41,615 nt of DNA from an uncultured Eubacteriales bacterium (GTDB taxonomy: Bacteria; Bacillota; Clostridia; Oscillospirales; Acutalibacteraceae): NCBI GenBank assembly GCA_934489735.1, contig CAKSSR010000017.1, forward strand, positions 1 to 41,615, read 5' to 3'. A model generated the notes under the pieces. That model was not told the origin of the DNA and did not search any database. It was given only the letters and a program-made list of their open reading frames with translations. Both the position numbers and the translations under genes were made by a program. Below are positions 34,406-41,056 of this stretch, in pieces (positions within the stretch are counted from its first letter, which is position 1; each line of letters opens with the position of its first letter).

Positions 34406-34412
34406 AGTTTAA
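34398..34412 (+). pseudogene. Start relic of a lost RelE/YafQ toxin gene
   Basis: ATG-CCT-GAA-GTT-TAA overlaps the antitoxin stop exactly where the toxin gene should start. No toxin-like sequence follows before the tRNA terminator at 34442. Confidence 0.4.
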
Positions 34413-34441
34413 GCAATTAGTTATAACTTAAGAAAGATTAT

Positions 34442-34475
34442 AAAAAAAGTGGCTATCTAAAAAGATAACCACTTG
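34442..34475 (-). terminator. Terminator of the tRNA-Ser pair
   Basis: On the minus strand AAGTGGTTATCT and AGATAGCCACTT pair over four T (one mismatch), followed by TTTTTTTATAA. Confidence 0.75.
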
Positions 34476-34476
34476 A

Positions 34477-34568
34477 TGGCGGAGAAGAAGGGATTTGAAC
34501 CCTTGCGCCAGTTTCACCCAACCTACTCCCTTAGCAGGGGAGCCTCTTCACCACTTGAGTACTTCTCC
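34477..34568 (-). tRNA. tRNA-Ser (anticodon GCT)
   Basis: A 92-base class II tRNA on the minus strand, acceptor GGAGAAG/CTTCTCC, with encoded CCA. The anticodon loop is CTGCTAA between CTCCC and GGGAG, reading AGC/AGU. The long variable arm and GGTTCAAATCC T-loop are typical of serine tRNA. Confidence 0.95.
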
Positions 34569-34577
34569 AATTAATAA

Positions 34578-34666
34578 TGGCGGAGGAGAAGGGATTCGAA
34601 CCCTTGGTCCCTTGCGAGATCACTAGTTTTCAAGACTAGCTCCTTAAACCACTCGGACACCCCTCC
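34578..34666 (-). tRNA. tRNA-Ser (anticodon TGA)
   Basis: An 89-base class II tRNA on the minus strand, acceptor GGAGGGG with encoded CCA. The anticodon loop is CTTGAAA between CTAGT and ACTAG, reading UCA and other UCN codons. It has a long variable arm and is cotranscribed with tRNA-Ser(GCT), nine bases apart. Confidence 0.95.
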
Positions 34667-34681
34667 AATGACTATGACAAT

Positions 34682-34710
34682 AGGATATCATATTTATATT
34701 AATATGTCAA
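34682..34710 (-). promoter_or_regulatory. Promoter of the tRNA-Ser operon
   Basis: On the minus strand TTGACA (34710-34705), a 17-base spacer and TATCCT (34687-34682), just upstream of the first tRNA. The following 34711-35077 stretch is AT-rich and I see no gene in it. Confidence 0.75.
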
Positions 34711-35077
34711 GTACTTTTTTAAAAAAATTTTGAAATGCATAATCCAGGGAAACAAAACATAGGATAGTATATTTTAAATGACAATGTCATCAAAGAAAAA
34801 GGCTAAACGAAGTAGCAATAATATTTAGACTATGTATCGACACAATTATAATTAATATATGGAAGGGAGAATATAAATAGAAAAAAATAAAGAGGATATA
34901 AGGACAAATAATGAAAACGAAAGAAAATAACTTGACGCGGGCTGAAAAAGAAGAAGAAATAAATGAAAAGTGAGTAGAAATTGAAATAAATGCTCACTAT
35001 AAAGCTGCAATTAGTCACCGATGGAATAGTAATTTGTTGATGAATTAAAAAAATGTTAAAAAATTTTTAAAAACCTC

Positions 35078-35106
35078 TTGACAAAATAGAAAATGCGTGC
35101 TAATAT
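35078..35106 (+). promoter_or_regulatory. Heat-shock operon promoter
   Basis: TTGACA (35078-35083), a 17-base spacer and TAATAT (35101-35106), overlapping the start of the CIRCE region. It drives hrcA-grpE-dnaK and probably dnaJ. Confidence 0.8.
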
Positions 35107-35114
35107 ATATTATG

Positions 35115-35141
35115 TTAGCAGTCGATGAGTGAGAGTGCTAA
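35115..35141 (+). promoter_or_regulatory. CIRCE operator (HrcA-binding site)
   Basis: TTAGCAGTC-N9-GAGTGCTAA matches the consensus TTAGCACTC-N9-GAGTGCTAA with one change (C to G in the left arm). It lies eight bases after the -10 box, where HrcA would block transcription. The leader from here to hrcA is unusually long (about 234 bases); I recognise no riboswitch in it. Confidence 0.93.
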
Positions 35142-35375
35142 TTAAGAATGTGTTTTGAAACTGATCTGACTTCCCTTTCAAACTTTAGTACGGCATCAGA
35201 ATTGGGTGCGGCAGACTGAGACTTGATTGAGAAAAATTGGCGTCGGTTTGAAAAAATCATATTTTTGTAGGAAAAAGTGGTAAAAAATATCTGAATAACA
35301 CATGGCTTATAATGAATTTTTATGATTTGTTAAGCTTTTGTATTGAAACAGATGTAATGTTGAAGGTGTGATATA

Positions 35376-36404
35376 ATGAGTCCAGAAGAAAGGAAACTAA
35401 AAGTTTTAGCAACTGTTATAGAAATTTATGCTAGGGATGGCGATCCAGTAAGTTCTAAGAATATATGTGATAACATCGGTATATCTGTATCATCTGCTAC
35501 TATTCGTAACGATATGGCGGAATTGACAGGACTTGGTTTTCTTGAACAACCTCATACCTCTTCAGGAAGAATTCCAACGGATTCGGGATATAGACTTTAT
35601 GTTGATAAACTTATGGATAAGAAGACTATAAGTAAAGAGGAAAGAAAGAAAATATTTGATTCGCTATTAGAATTCTCTGATGAACCAGAGCATTTGCTTG
35701 AAAAAGTACCTTCTTTGCTTGCTTCATTTACAGGATTTGCAGCTATTTCAACAACTCCTGCAAGCTCTTTGTCCAAAGTTAAAAGCATTCAACTGGTTAA
35801 GACCGGAGCTTATAGTGCAATGTTAGTCCTTATAACTTCTGCTGGATTGATAAAGAATAAGTTATTCAGGTGTGACTTTAAGTTGAATTCGGAAGTATTA
35901 TCTTTATTTTATAATATCCTTAATGAAAAGTTTTCAGACATTCCACTTTCTCATATAACCGTTCCATTTGTACAAAGAGTGGCTGCAATGATGGGCGAAG
36001 TAGGTATGCTTATGTCAAGTGCGTTCTCAGCTTTGCTAAGTGCTTCTAATGATGCACAAAGGGCATATGTAACCATGGAAGGGCAAACGAATTTATTATT
36101 GGTTCCAGAGTTTGAGACTGAGGAAGCAAAAAGCATAATGGAATTTCTCAACAGGAGGGATGATATACTAAGTTTATTAATGGATAATCAATCAAATTCA
36201 ATAAATATACTTATAGGTGATGAAAATGAGAATCCTGAATTAAAAGATTCAAGCGTAGTTGTTTCTAGGTACAATATTTCAGACGAGGCATTTGGAGCGA
36301 TAGCAATAGTAGGACCAACGAGGATGGATTATTCGAAGGTAATAGCAGACTTAGAATTTATCACTGACACGGTTGAGGACTTACTTGAACAGATATTAGA
36401 ATAA
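35376..36404 (+). CDS. hrcA: Heat-inducible transcription repressor HrcA
   Basis: HrcA binds CIRCE and represses the dnaK and groE operons, with its activity held up by GroEL. The 342-residue product (usual length) has the N-terminal winged helix-turn-helix (ISVSSATIRNDMAELTGLGF, residues 36-55, followed by EQPHTSSGRIPTDSGYRLYV). A GAF-like domain and a dimerisation insert follow, ending in GPTRMDYSKVIADLEFITD. SD GAAGGTG precedes the ATG. It is the first gene of the operon, so the operator at 35115-35141 makes it autoregulated. Confidence 0.97.
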   Translation: MSPEERKLKVLATVIEIYARDGDPVSSKNICDNIGISVSSATIRNDMAELTGLGFLEQPHTSSGRIPTDSGYRLYVDKLMDKKTISKEERKKIFDSLLEFSDEPEHLLEKVPSLLASFTGFAAISTTPASSLSKVKSIQLVKTGAYSAMLVLITSAGLIKNKLFRCDFKLNSEVLSLFYNILNEKFSDIPLSHITVPFVQRVAAMMGEVGMLMSSAFSALLSASNDAQRAYVTMEGQTNLLLVPEFETEEAKSIMEFLNRRDDILSLLMDNQSNSINILIGDENENPELKDSSVVVSRYNISDEAFGAIAIVGPTRMDYSKVIADLEFITDTVEDLLEQILE

Positions 36405-36422
36405 TTATGAGGAGGTTTTGAC

Positions 36423-36953
36423 TTGAAGAAGAACAAACATAAGATAGTCAAAGAAGATGAGAATTTAGAAAATGAAGAAAATAATAAGGAAAATGATGAT
36501 AAAGCCAACGAAGAGATTGAAAAAATTAAAAAAGAGATGGAAGCTCAGAAAGACAAGTTTTTAAGAGTAGCAGCTGAGTATGATAATTACAGAAAAAGAA
36601 CAGAAAAAGAGAAAGCAAATATATATGCTGATGCCATATGTTCAACTTTTAAAGAAATTTTACCTGTAGCTGACAGTATATGTAGAGCGATTGATTCTTT
36701 ACCGAAAGATGAAGACAACGAATACAAAAAAGGTTTAAGTATGATCAGCGATCAATTTAACAAAGTATTAGAAAAACTAGGTATAGAGTCATTTGGAGAG
36801 GTCGGAGACAAGTTTGATCCAGAACTTCACAGCGCAGTACTACATATTGATGATGAAAGCTTAGGCGAGAATGAAATTGCATCAGTATTTCAAAAAGGTT
36901 ATAAAACAAAAGATAAAGTAATAAGATATGCAATGGTTCAAGTTGCAAACTAA
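36423..36953 (+). CDS. grpE: Nucleotide exchange factor GrpE
   Basis: GrpE releases ADP from DnaK. The 176-residue product starts at TTG behind the strong SD AGGAGG. It has an acidic disordered N-terminus, a long coiled coil (about 25-70, KEMEAQKDKFLRVAAEYDNY, then RKRTEKEK), and the C-terminal beta domain with the family signature GEVGDKFDPELHSAV and YKTKDKVIRYAMVQVA. It lies 18 bases after hrcA. Confidence 0.96.
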   Translation: MKKNKHKIVKEDENLENEENNKENDDKANEEIEKIKKEMEAQKDKFLRVAAEYDNYRKRTEKEKANIYADAICSTFKEILPVADSICRAIDSLPKDEDNEYKKGLSMISDQFNKVLEKLGIESFGEVGDKFDPELHSAVLHIDDESLGENEIASVFQKGYKTKDKVIRYAMVQVAN

Positions 36954-37011
36954 AAAGTGAAAAAAATTAAAATAATTAAAATAAATTAAAAAAATTTAGG
37001 AGGTCATATTT

Positions 37012-38874
37012 ATGGCAAAGACTATTGGAATAGATTTAGGAACAACAAATTCATGTGTGGCAGTTATTGAGGGAGGAGAACCTGTAGTTATATCTAATGC
37101 AGAGGGAGCAAGAACTACTCCATCAGTAGTAGCATTTTCAAAGACAGGTGAAAGACTAGTAGGTCAAGTAGCTAAACGTCAAGCAATTACTAACCCAGAC
37201 AATACAATTTCTTCTATCAAGAGAGAAATGGGTACAGAGTACAAAGTAAGAATAGAGGATAAAACATATACTCCTCAAGAAATTTCAGCGATGATATTAC
37301 AAAAGTTAAAATTGGATGCAGAAGCATATCTAGGGGAGACTATTAATAGTGCAGTTATAACTGTTCCAGCTTATTTTACAGACGCTCAACGTCAAGCTAC
37401 TAAAGACGCAGGAAAGATCGCAGGCCTTGAAGTAAAAAGAATAATAAACGAACCAACTGCAGCAGCATTGTCTTATGGAATAGATAAAGAAAATGATCAA
37501 AAGGTAATGGTTTACGACTTAGGAGGAGGAACTTTTGACGTTTCTATAATAGAAATGGGCGACGGAGTTCAAGAGGTTTTAGCAACAGCAGGAAACAATC
37601 GTCTTGGAGGAGATGATTTTGATAAGAGAGTAATAGATTGGATGGTCTCTAGCTTCAAATCAGAGACAGGAGTAGATTTATCAGGCGATAAAATGGCAAT
37701 GCAAAGATTAAAAGAAGCAGCAGAAAAGGCAAAGATAGAATTATCAGGAGTTACATCTGCATCGATTAACTTACCATTTATTACTGCTGACGCAACAGGA
37801 CCAAAACATTTAGATTTAACTTTAACAAGAGCAAAATTTAATGAATTGACTTCAGATTTAGTAGAAAGCACTATGGGACCAGTAAGACAGGCATTGAAAG
37901 ACTCAGGTTTATCAATATCAGAAATAGACAAAGTATTGATGGTTGGAGGATCTTCAAGAATTCCAGCAGTTCAAGAGGCAGTTAAGGGACTCATAGGGAA
38001 GGAACCATTTAAAGGAATCAATCCAGACGAATGTGTTGCGATTGGAGCAGCTTTACAAGCAGGCGTGCTAGGTGGAGAAGTAGAAGGATTATTATTACTT
38101 GACGTTACTCCATTATCATTAGGAATAGAGACAATGGGTGGAGTTATGACTAAGATAATAGACAGAAATACAACTATTCCAACAAAGAAAAGCCAAGTTT
38201 TCTCAACAGCAGCAGATGGCCAGACTTCAGTTGAAATAAATGTATTACAAGGTGAGAGAGAATTTGCAAGGGACAATAAACAATTAGGCTTGTTTAGACT
38301 AGATGGTATCCCGGCAGCACCAAGAGGAGTTCCTCAAATAGAAGTAACTTTTGATATAGATGCGAATGGTATAGTTAACGTTCATGCCAAAGACTTAGGA
38401 ACTGGCAAAGAGCAAAGAATCACTATTACATCGGGAAGTAACATGTCGAAGGAAGACATTGAAGCAGCAGTTAAAAATGCTGAACAGTTTGCAGCAGAAG
38501 ATAAGAAACGTAGAGAAGAAGTTGATGCTAAGAACGAGGCAGAAAACTTATGCTACTCAGTTGAAAAGTTAATAAAGGATAATGGAGATAAGATAGAAGC
38601 AACTGATAAGGAAAACTTAAATAAAAAGGTAACAGAGTTAAAAGAAAAATTATCATCTCAGAACATGGAAGAAATAAAAGCTAAAAAAGAAGAGCTACAA
38701 AAAGAAATGTATGAAGTTTCTACTAAGCTATATCAGAAAGCTGCTGCAGAAAATCAAGCAAATGCTGCAAATGGTCAAGCAGGTGATCAACAGCAGGGCA
38801 CAAATGCTCAAGGTCAAAATGTATATGATGCAGACTTTAAAGATGTAAATAATGATGATAGTAATAAACAATAA
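37012..38874 (+). CDS. dnaK: Chaperone DnaK (Hsp70)
   Basis: The ATP-dependent chaperone of the DnaK-DnaJ-GrpE system. The 620-residue product has all Hsp70 signatures: IGIDLGTTNSCVAV (5-18), VYDLGGGTFDVSI (about 168-180), VLMVGGSSRIPAVQ (about 308-321), and a substrate-binding domain after the DVTPLSLGIET linker region. The C-terminal tail is Gln/Asn/Ala-rich and ends DVNNDDSNKQ. The start has a strong SD (AGGAGG). The N-terminal ATPase subdomain lacks the ~24-residue segment found in Gram-negative DnaK, as expected for a Firmicute. Confidence 0.98.
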   Translation: MAKTIGIDLGTTNSCVAVIEGGEPVVISNAEGARTTPSVVAFSKTGERLVGQVAKRQAITNPDNTISSIKREMGTEYKVRIEDKTYTPQEISAMILQKLKLDAEAYLGETINSAVITVPAYFTDAQRQATKDAGKIAGLEVKRIINEPTAAALSYGIDKENDQKVMVYDLGGGTFDVSIIEMGDGVQEVLATAGNNRLGGDDFDKRVIDWMVSSFKSETGVDLSGDKMAMQRLKEAAEKAKIELSGVTSASINLPFITADATGPKHLDLTLTRAKFNELTSDLVESTMGPVRQALKDSGLSISEIDKVLMVGGSSRIPAVQEAVKGLIGKEPFKGINPDECVAIGAALQAGVLGGEVEGLLLLDVTPLSLGIETMGGVMTKIIDRNTTIPTKKSQVFSTAADGQTSVEINVLQGEREFARDNKQLGLFRLDGIPAAPRGVPQIEVTFDIDANGIVNVHAKDLGTGKEQRITITSGSNMSKEDIEAAVKNAEQFAAEDKKRREEVDAKNEAENLCYSVEKLIKDNGDKIEATDKENLNKKVTELKEKLSSQNMEEIKAKKEELQKEMYEVSTKLYQKAAAENQANAANGQAGDQQQGTNAQGQNVYDADFKDVNNDDSNKQ

Positions 38875-38881
38875 TTAGATT

Positions 38882-38907
38882 TAAGCGGGGGCTTGGTCTC
38901 CGCTTAT
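38882..38907 (+). terminator. Attenuating hairpin after dnaK
   Basis: TAAGCGG pairs with CCGCTTA with a G/C-rich interior; the following sequence TCTTTAGG has no long T run. Partial read-through to dnaJ is likely because I find no promoter between it and dnaJ. Confidence 0.5.
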
Positions 38908-38921
38908 CTTTAGGTAAGGAT

Positions 38922-39008
38922 TTGAAAAAGACTTTCGAGGAAATACGAGAGAATTTTAAAAAAATACTAAAGAAAGGAGAGCTACTCGACAAATTTTCCA
39001 AGTTATGA
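38922..39008 (+). CDS. Possible 28-codon leader ORF overlapping element copy 3
   Basis: TTG 38922 opens MKKTFEEIRENFKKILKKGE and continues LLDKFSKL to TGA at 39006. The frame parallels the leader ORF before the penicillin-binding protein gene (MAFSFEEIRRNYESLKF). The SD-like AGGTAAGGA in front is poorly spaced. Its bases coincide with the conserved RNA element, so the reading frame may be incidental. If translated, ribosomes would run into the P2 stem and could change its folding. Confidence 0.33.
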   Translation: MKKTFEEIRENFKKILKKGELLDKFSKL

Positions 39009-39069
39009 TTTACGTAGATTAATATTATTGACTACATAATATAGAAAGATTGTCCATATTTTGAGTAGC
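38932..39069 (+). promoter_or_regulatory. Conserved leader RNA element, copy 3 (split ribosome-binding site)
   Basis: P1 is CTTTCG (38932-38937), loop AGGAAATA, then CGAGAG (38946-38951): a base change from copy 1 that keeps all pairs. The SD AAAGGAG is at 38973-38979. P2 pairs GCTACTC (38981-38987) with GAGTAGC (39063-39069) and GACAA (38988-38992) with TTGTC (39050-39054); TTTC/GAAA and an inner GTAG/CTAC helix extend it. The 3' bulge is CATATTTT (39055-39062). The dnaJ start TTG 39079 lies nine bases past the stem. Confidence 0.7.
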
Positions 39070-39078
39070 AGCGATACT

Positions 39079-40224
39079 TTGGCTGATAAAAGAGATTTTT
39101 ACGATGTACTGGGAGTGGATAAAGGTGCATCAGAAGATGAAATAAAGAAAGCTTATAGAAAATTGGCAAAAAAATATCATCCAGATTTAAATCCGGGAGA
39201 CAAAGAAGCAGAAGCTAAATTTAAAGAAGTAAACGAAGCCTATGAAACATTGTCCGATGGGTCAAAGAGAGCTAATTATGATCAATTTGGACATAGCGCA
39301 ACTGACTCGGGTGCAGGAGGATTTAACGGATTTGGAGGATTTGGAGACTTTGATGACATAGATCTGGGAGACATATTTAACAGTTTCTTCGGGGGATTTG
39401 GCTCTTCGGGAAGAAGAAGTAACCCTAATGCACCGAGAAGAGGCTCGGATATAGAAGTGACTTTGAATATATCATTTGAGGAAGCTGCTAAAGGATGCGT
39501 AAAGAATGTAAATTACTATGTCCAGGATACTTGTAAGGAATGCTCAGGAAGTGGAGCAGAAAAGGGTACTTCTCCTAAGAAATGTCCGGCATGTTCTGGT
39601 AAAGGAAGAGTAACAATACGTCAGAGAACTGCATTTGGCACGATGGAAACAACTAGACCATGCGATAAGTGTGGAGGAAAAGGGACTATAATAGATAAGC
39701 CATGCCATAAATGTTCTGGAAAAGGAATGGTTAAAGAAAGTCGATCAGTTGAAGTCAATGTGCCAGCAGGAATAGATGAAGGGCAAGCATTAAATGTAAG
39801 AAATCATGGAAATTGTGGAGTTAATGGAGGACCAAATGGAGATTTACATGTTTATATAAAAGTTGCTAAGCATCCTATATTCGAAAGGGATGGCGACGAT
39901 GTAAGATGTGATATACCAATCACCTTCACACAAGCAGCACTCGGCTGTGAAGTTACAGTTCCAACGCTTTATGGTAAAGTATCTTACAATATTCATGAGG
40001 GAACTCAACCAGGGGATGTATTTAAGCTTAAAGGAAAAGGCATTCAACATCTATCAGGCAAGGGCATGGGTGACCAATATGTTAGAGTTTGCTTGGAAGT
40101 TCCGAAAAATTTAAGTAAAAAGCAGAAAGATATGCTAAAAGAGTTTGACAAGACGCAAACGGATAAGAATTATCAGAAAAGAAACGGCTTTTTTGATAAG
40201 ATAAAGAAATTATTTGAAGACTAA
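39079..40224 (+). CDS. dnaJ: Chaperone DnaJ (Hsp40)
   Basis: DnaJ delivers substrates to DnaK and stimulates its ATPase. Starting at TTG 39079 gives MADKRDFYDVLGV, the normal family N-terminus, and a 381-residue protein; the upstream in-frame TTG 39061 would add six odd residues and lies at the edge of the leader hairpin. Domains are the J domain with the HPD motif (in KKYHPDLNPG), a Gly/Phe region (about 70-115), four zinc-finger CxxCxGxG repeats (CKECSGSG, CPACSGKG, CDKCGGKG, CHKCSGKG), then the two C-terminal beta domains. No SD lies directly before either start; the only one is upstream of the leader hairpin. Confidence 0.95.
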   Translation: MADKRDFYDVLGVDKGASEDEIKKAYRKLAKKYHPDLNPGDKEAEAKFKEVNEAYETLSDGSKRANYDQFGHSATDSGAGGFNGFGGFGDFDDIDLGDIFNSFFGGFGSSGRRSNPNAPRRGSDIEVTLNISFEEAAKGCVKNVNYYVQDTCKECSGSGAEKGTSPKKCPACSGKGRVTIRQRTAFGTMETTRPCDKCGGKGTIIDKPCHKCSGKGMVKESRSVEVNVPAGIDEGQALNVRNHGNCGVNGGPNGDLHVYIKVAKHPIFERDGDDVRCDIPITFTQAALGCEVTVPTLYGKVSYNIHEGTQPGDVFKLKGKGIQHLSGKGMGDQYVRVCLEVPKNLSKKQKDMLKEFDKTQTDKNYQKRNGFFDKIKKLFED

Positions 40225-40234
40225 AAAAGACTAA

Positions 40235-40275
40235 AAAAGGTTTCTTCCATCAATCGGAAGGAACCTTTTGAATAT
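40235..40275 (+). terminator. Intrinsic terminator after dnaJ
   Basis: AAAAGGTTTCTTCC pairs with GGAAGGAACCTTTT over a 7-base loop. The T run is within the stem end. Confidence 0.75.
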
Positions 40276-40318
40276 TATCATACAAATACGTATATAATAA
40301 TAAAGAAGGAGTGATAAC

Positions 40319-40537
40319 ATGGAAGAAAAGAAGACACATGATCTTGATAAAGTAACAGGAGCCGGAGGTTCTGGTAGAAGTGTATATGCATGGGTACAAG
40401 AAGATCCAGAAAGAGCATTAAAAAAATTAAATAAATTGAGATCAGATGGCGTCCCATTTGATCAAAATAGCAGCCAATATAAATATTATCAACAATTGAA
40501 GAAGGCATTAAAAAGTCTTGGATATAGCGTTGAATAA
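40319..40537 (+). CDS. Small 72-residue protein, tandem paralogue 1
   Basis: SD AAGGAG precedes ATG 40319. The product has a short N-terminus (MEEKKTHDLDKVTGAGGSGR) and a helical, charged body (VYAWVQEDPERALKKLNKL, then FDQNSS, YKYYQQLKKALKSLGYSVE). It is clearly paralogous to the next gene: VTGAG/VAGAG, then AWVQEDPERAL/EWVKENPKRAL and a shared FD(Q/E)...Y spacing. The LDKVTGAGG stretch recalls the end of a double-glycine leader, but the following part is charged and helical, unlike most bacteriocins. Family not recognised; a regulatory or peptide-like role is open. Confidence 0.75.
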   Translation: MEEKKTHDLDKVTGAGGSGRSVYAWVQEDPERALKKLNKLRSDGVPFDQNSSQYKYYQQLKKALKSLGYSVE

Positions 40538-40549
40538 GAGGTTGATATT

Positions 40550-40768
40550 ATGTCTAAAGAAGAATATAATGAAGATATATTAAAAGACGTTGCTGGTGCA
40601 GGAATTTACGAATGGGTAAAAGAAAATCCAAAAAGAGCATTGAGTCAACTGAAAAAATGGAAGATGCAAGGGATTAATTTTGACGAATCTGATCCAGGTT
40701 ATAAGCGATATAGGGCCGTTGAGGCAGCATTGATGAGACTTAATATAAACGTGCCTAATGGTTTGTAG
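40550..40768 (+). CDS. Small 72-residue protein, tandem paralogue 2
   Basis: It lies 12 bases after its paralogue (SD AAGAGGT), in the same operon. The product begins MSKEEYNEDILKDVAGAGIY and continues EWVKENPKRALSQLKKWKMQ with GINFDESDPGYKRYRAVEAA and ends NVPNGL. Roughly one third of positions match paralogue 1 by eye. Both share the V-(T/A)-G-A-G motif near residues 14-18, then an aromatic, W-V and a helix with the (E/N)P.RAL pattern. No membrane segment or signal peptide. Function unknown. Confidence 0.75.
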   Translation: MSKEEYNEDILKDVAGAGIYEWVKENPKRALSQLKKWKMQGINFDESDPGYKRYRAVEAALMRLNINVPNGL

Positions 40769-40784
40769 AATTAAGACTAAAAAA

Positions 40785-40830
40785 AGTAGATAGCATGTAG
40801 ATTATTATATGTTATCTGCTTTGCTTTTTA
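40785..40830 (+). terminator. Intrinsic terminator of the small-protein operon
   Basis: AGTAGATAGCAT pairs with ATGTTATCTGCT (two G:U), followed by TTGCTTTTTATT. Confidence 0.7.
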
Positions 40831-40983
40831 TTATTATTCAAAAGAGTTTAGCAAATTGTTTGAATAGAAATATAAAAGAGAAATAAAAAGAACGAGAAGA
40901 TAATAAAAAGGATAATTGAAACAAGTATGTACAAATTGGAGACAGACTCTTTATTCTATAAAATGGTCGCCGTAAAAGGTTGT

Positions 40984-41019
40984 CAAAAAAAGCTTCAGAT
41001 TTGTCAATTCTCCGAAGCC
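40984..41019 (-). terminator. Intrinsic terminator of the right-edge gene
   Basis: On the minus strand GGCTTCGG pairs with CTGAAGC (one G:U), followed by TTTTTTTGAC. Confidence 0.65.
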
Positions 41020-41056
41020 TTTCCTTTTAATTTTATTATTAAATTTTAAATTAAGT

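Noticed and set aside
17511..39069. Known riboswitch classes for the three-copy element
   Set aside because: I compared it from memory with c-di-GMP I/II, c-di-AMP, SAM, THF, ZTP, fluoride, PreQ1, glycine and T-box cores; none matches the AGRAAATA loop plus CATATTT bulge. An Rfam search is still needed.
17511..39069. Ribosome bypassing or an intron across the leader hairpin
   Set aside because: The penicillin-binding protein start is preceded by an in-frame stop and copy 1 has no upstream start in frame, so no fused product can be made consistently in all three loci.
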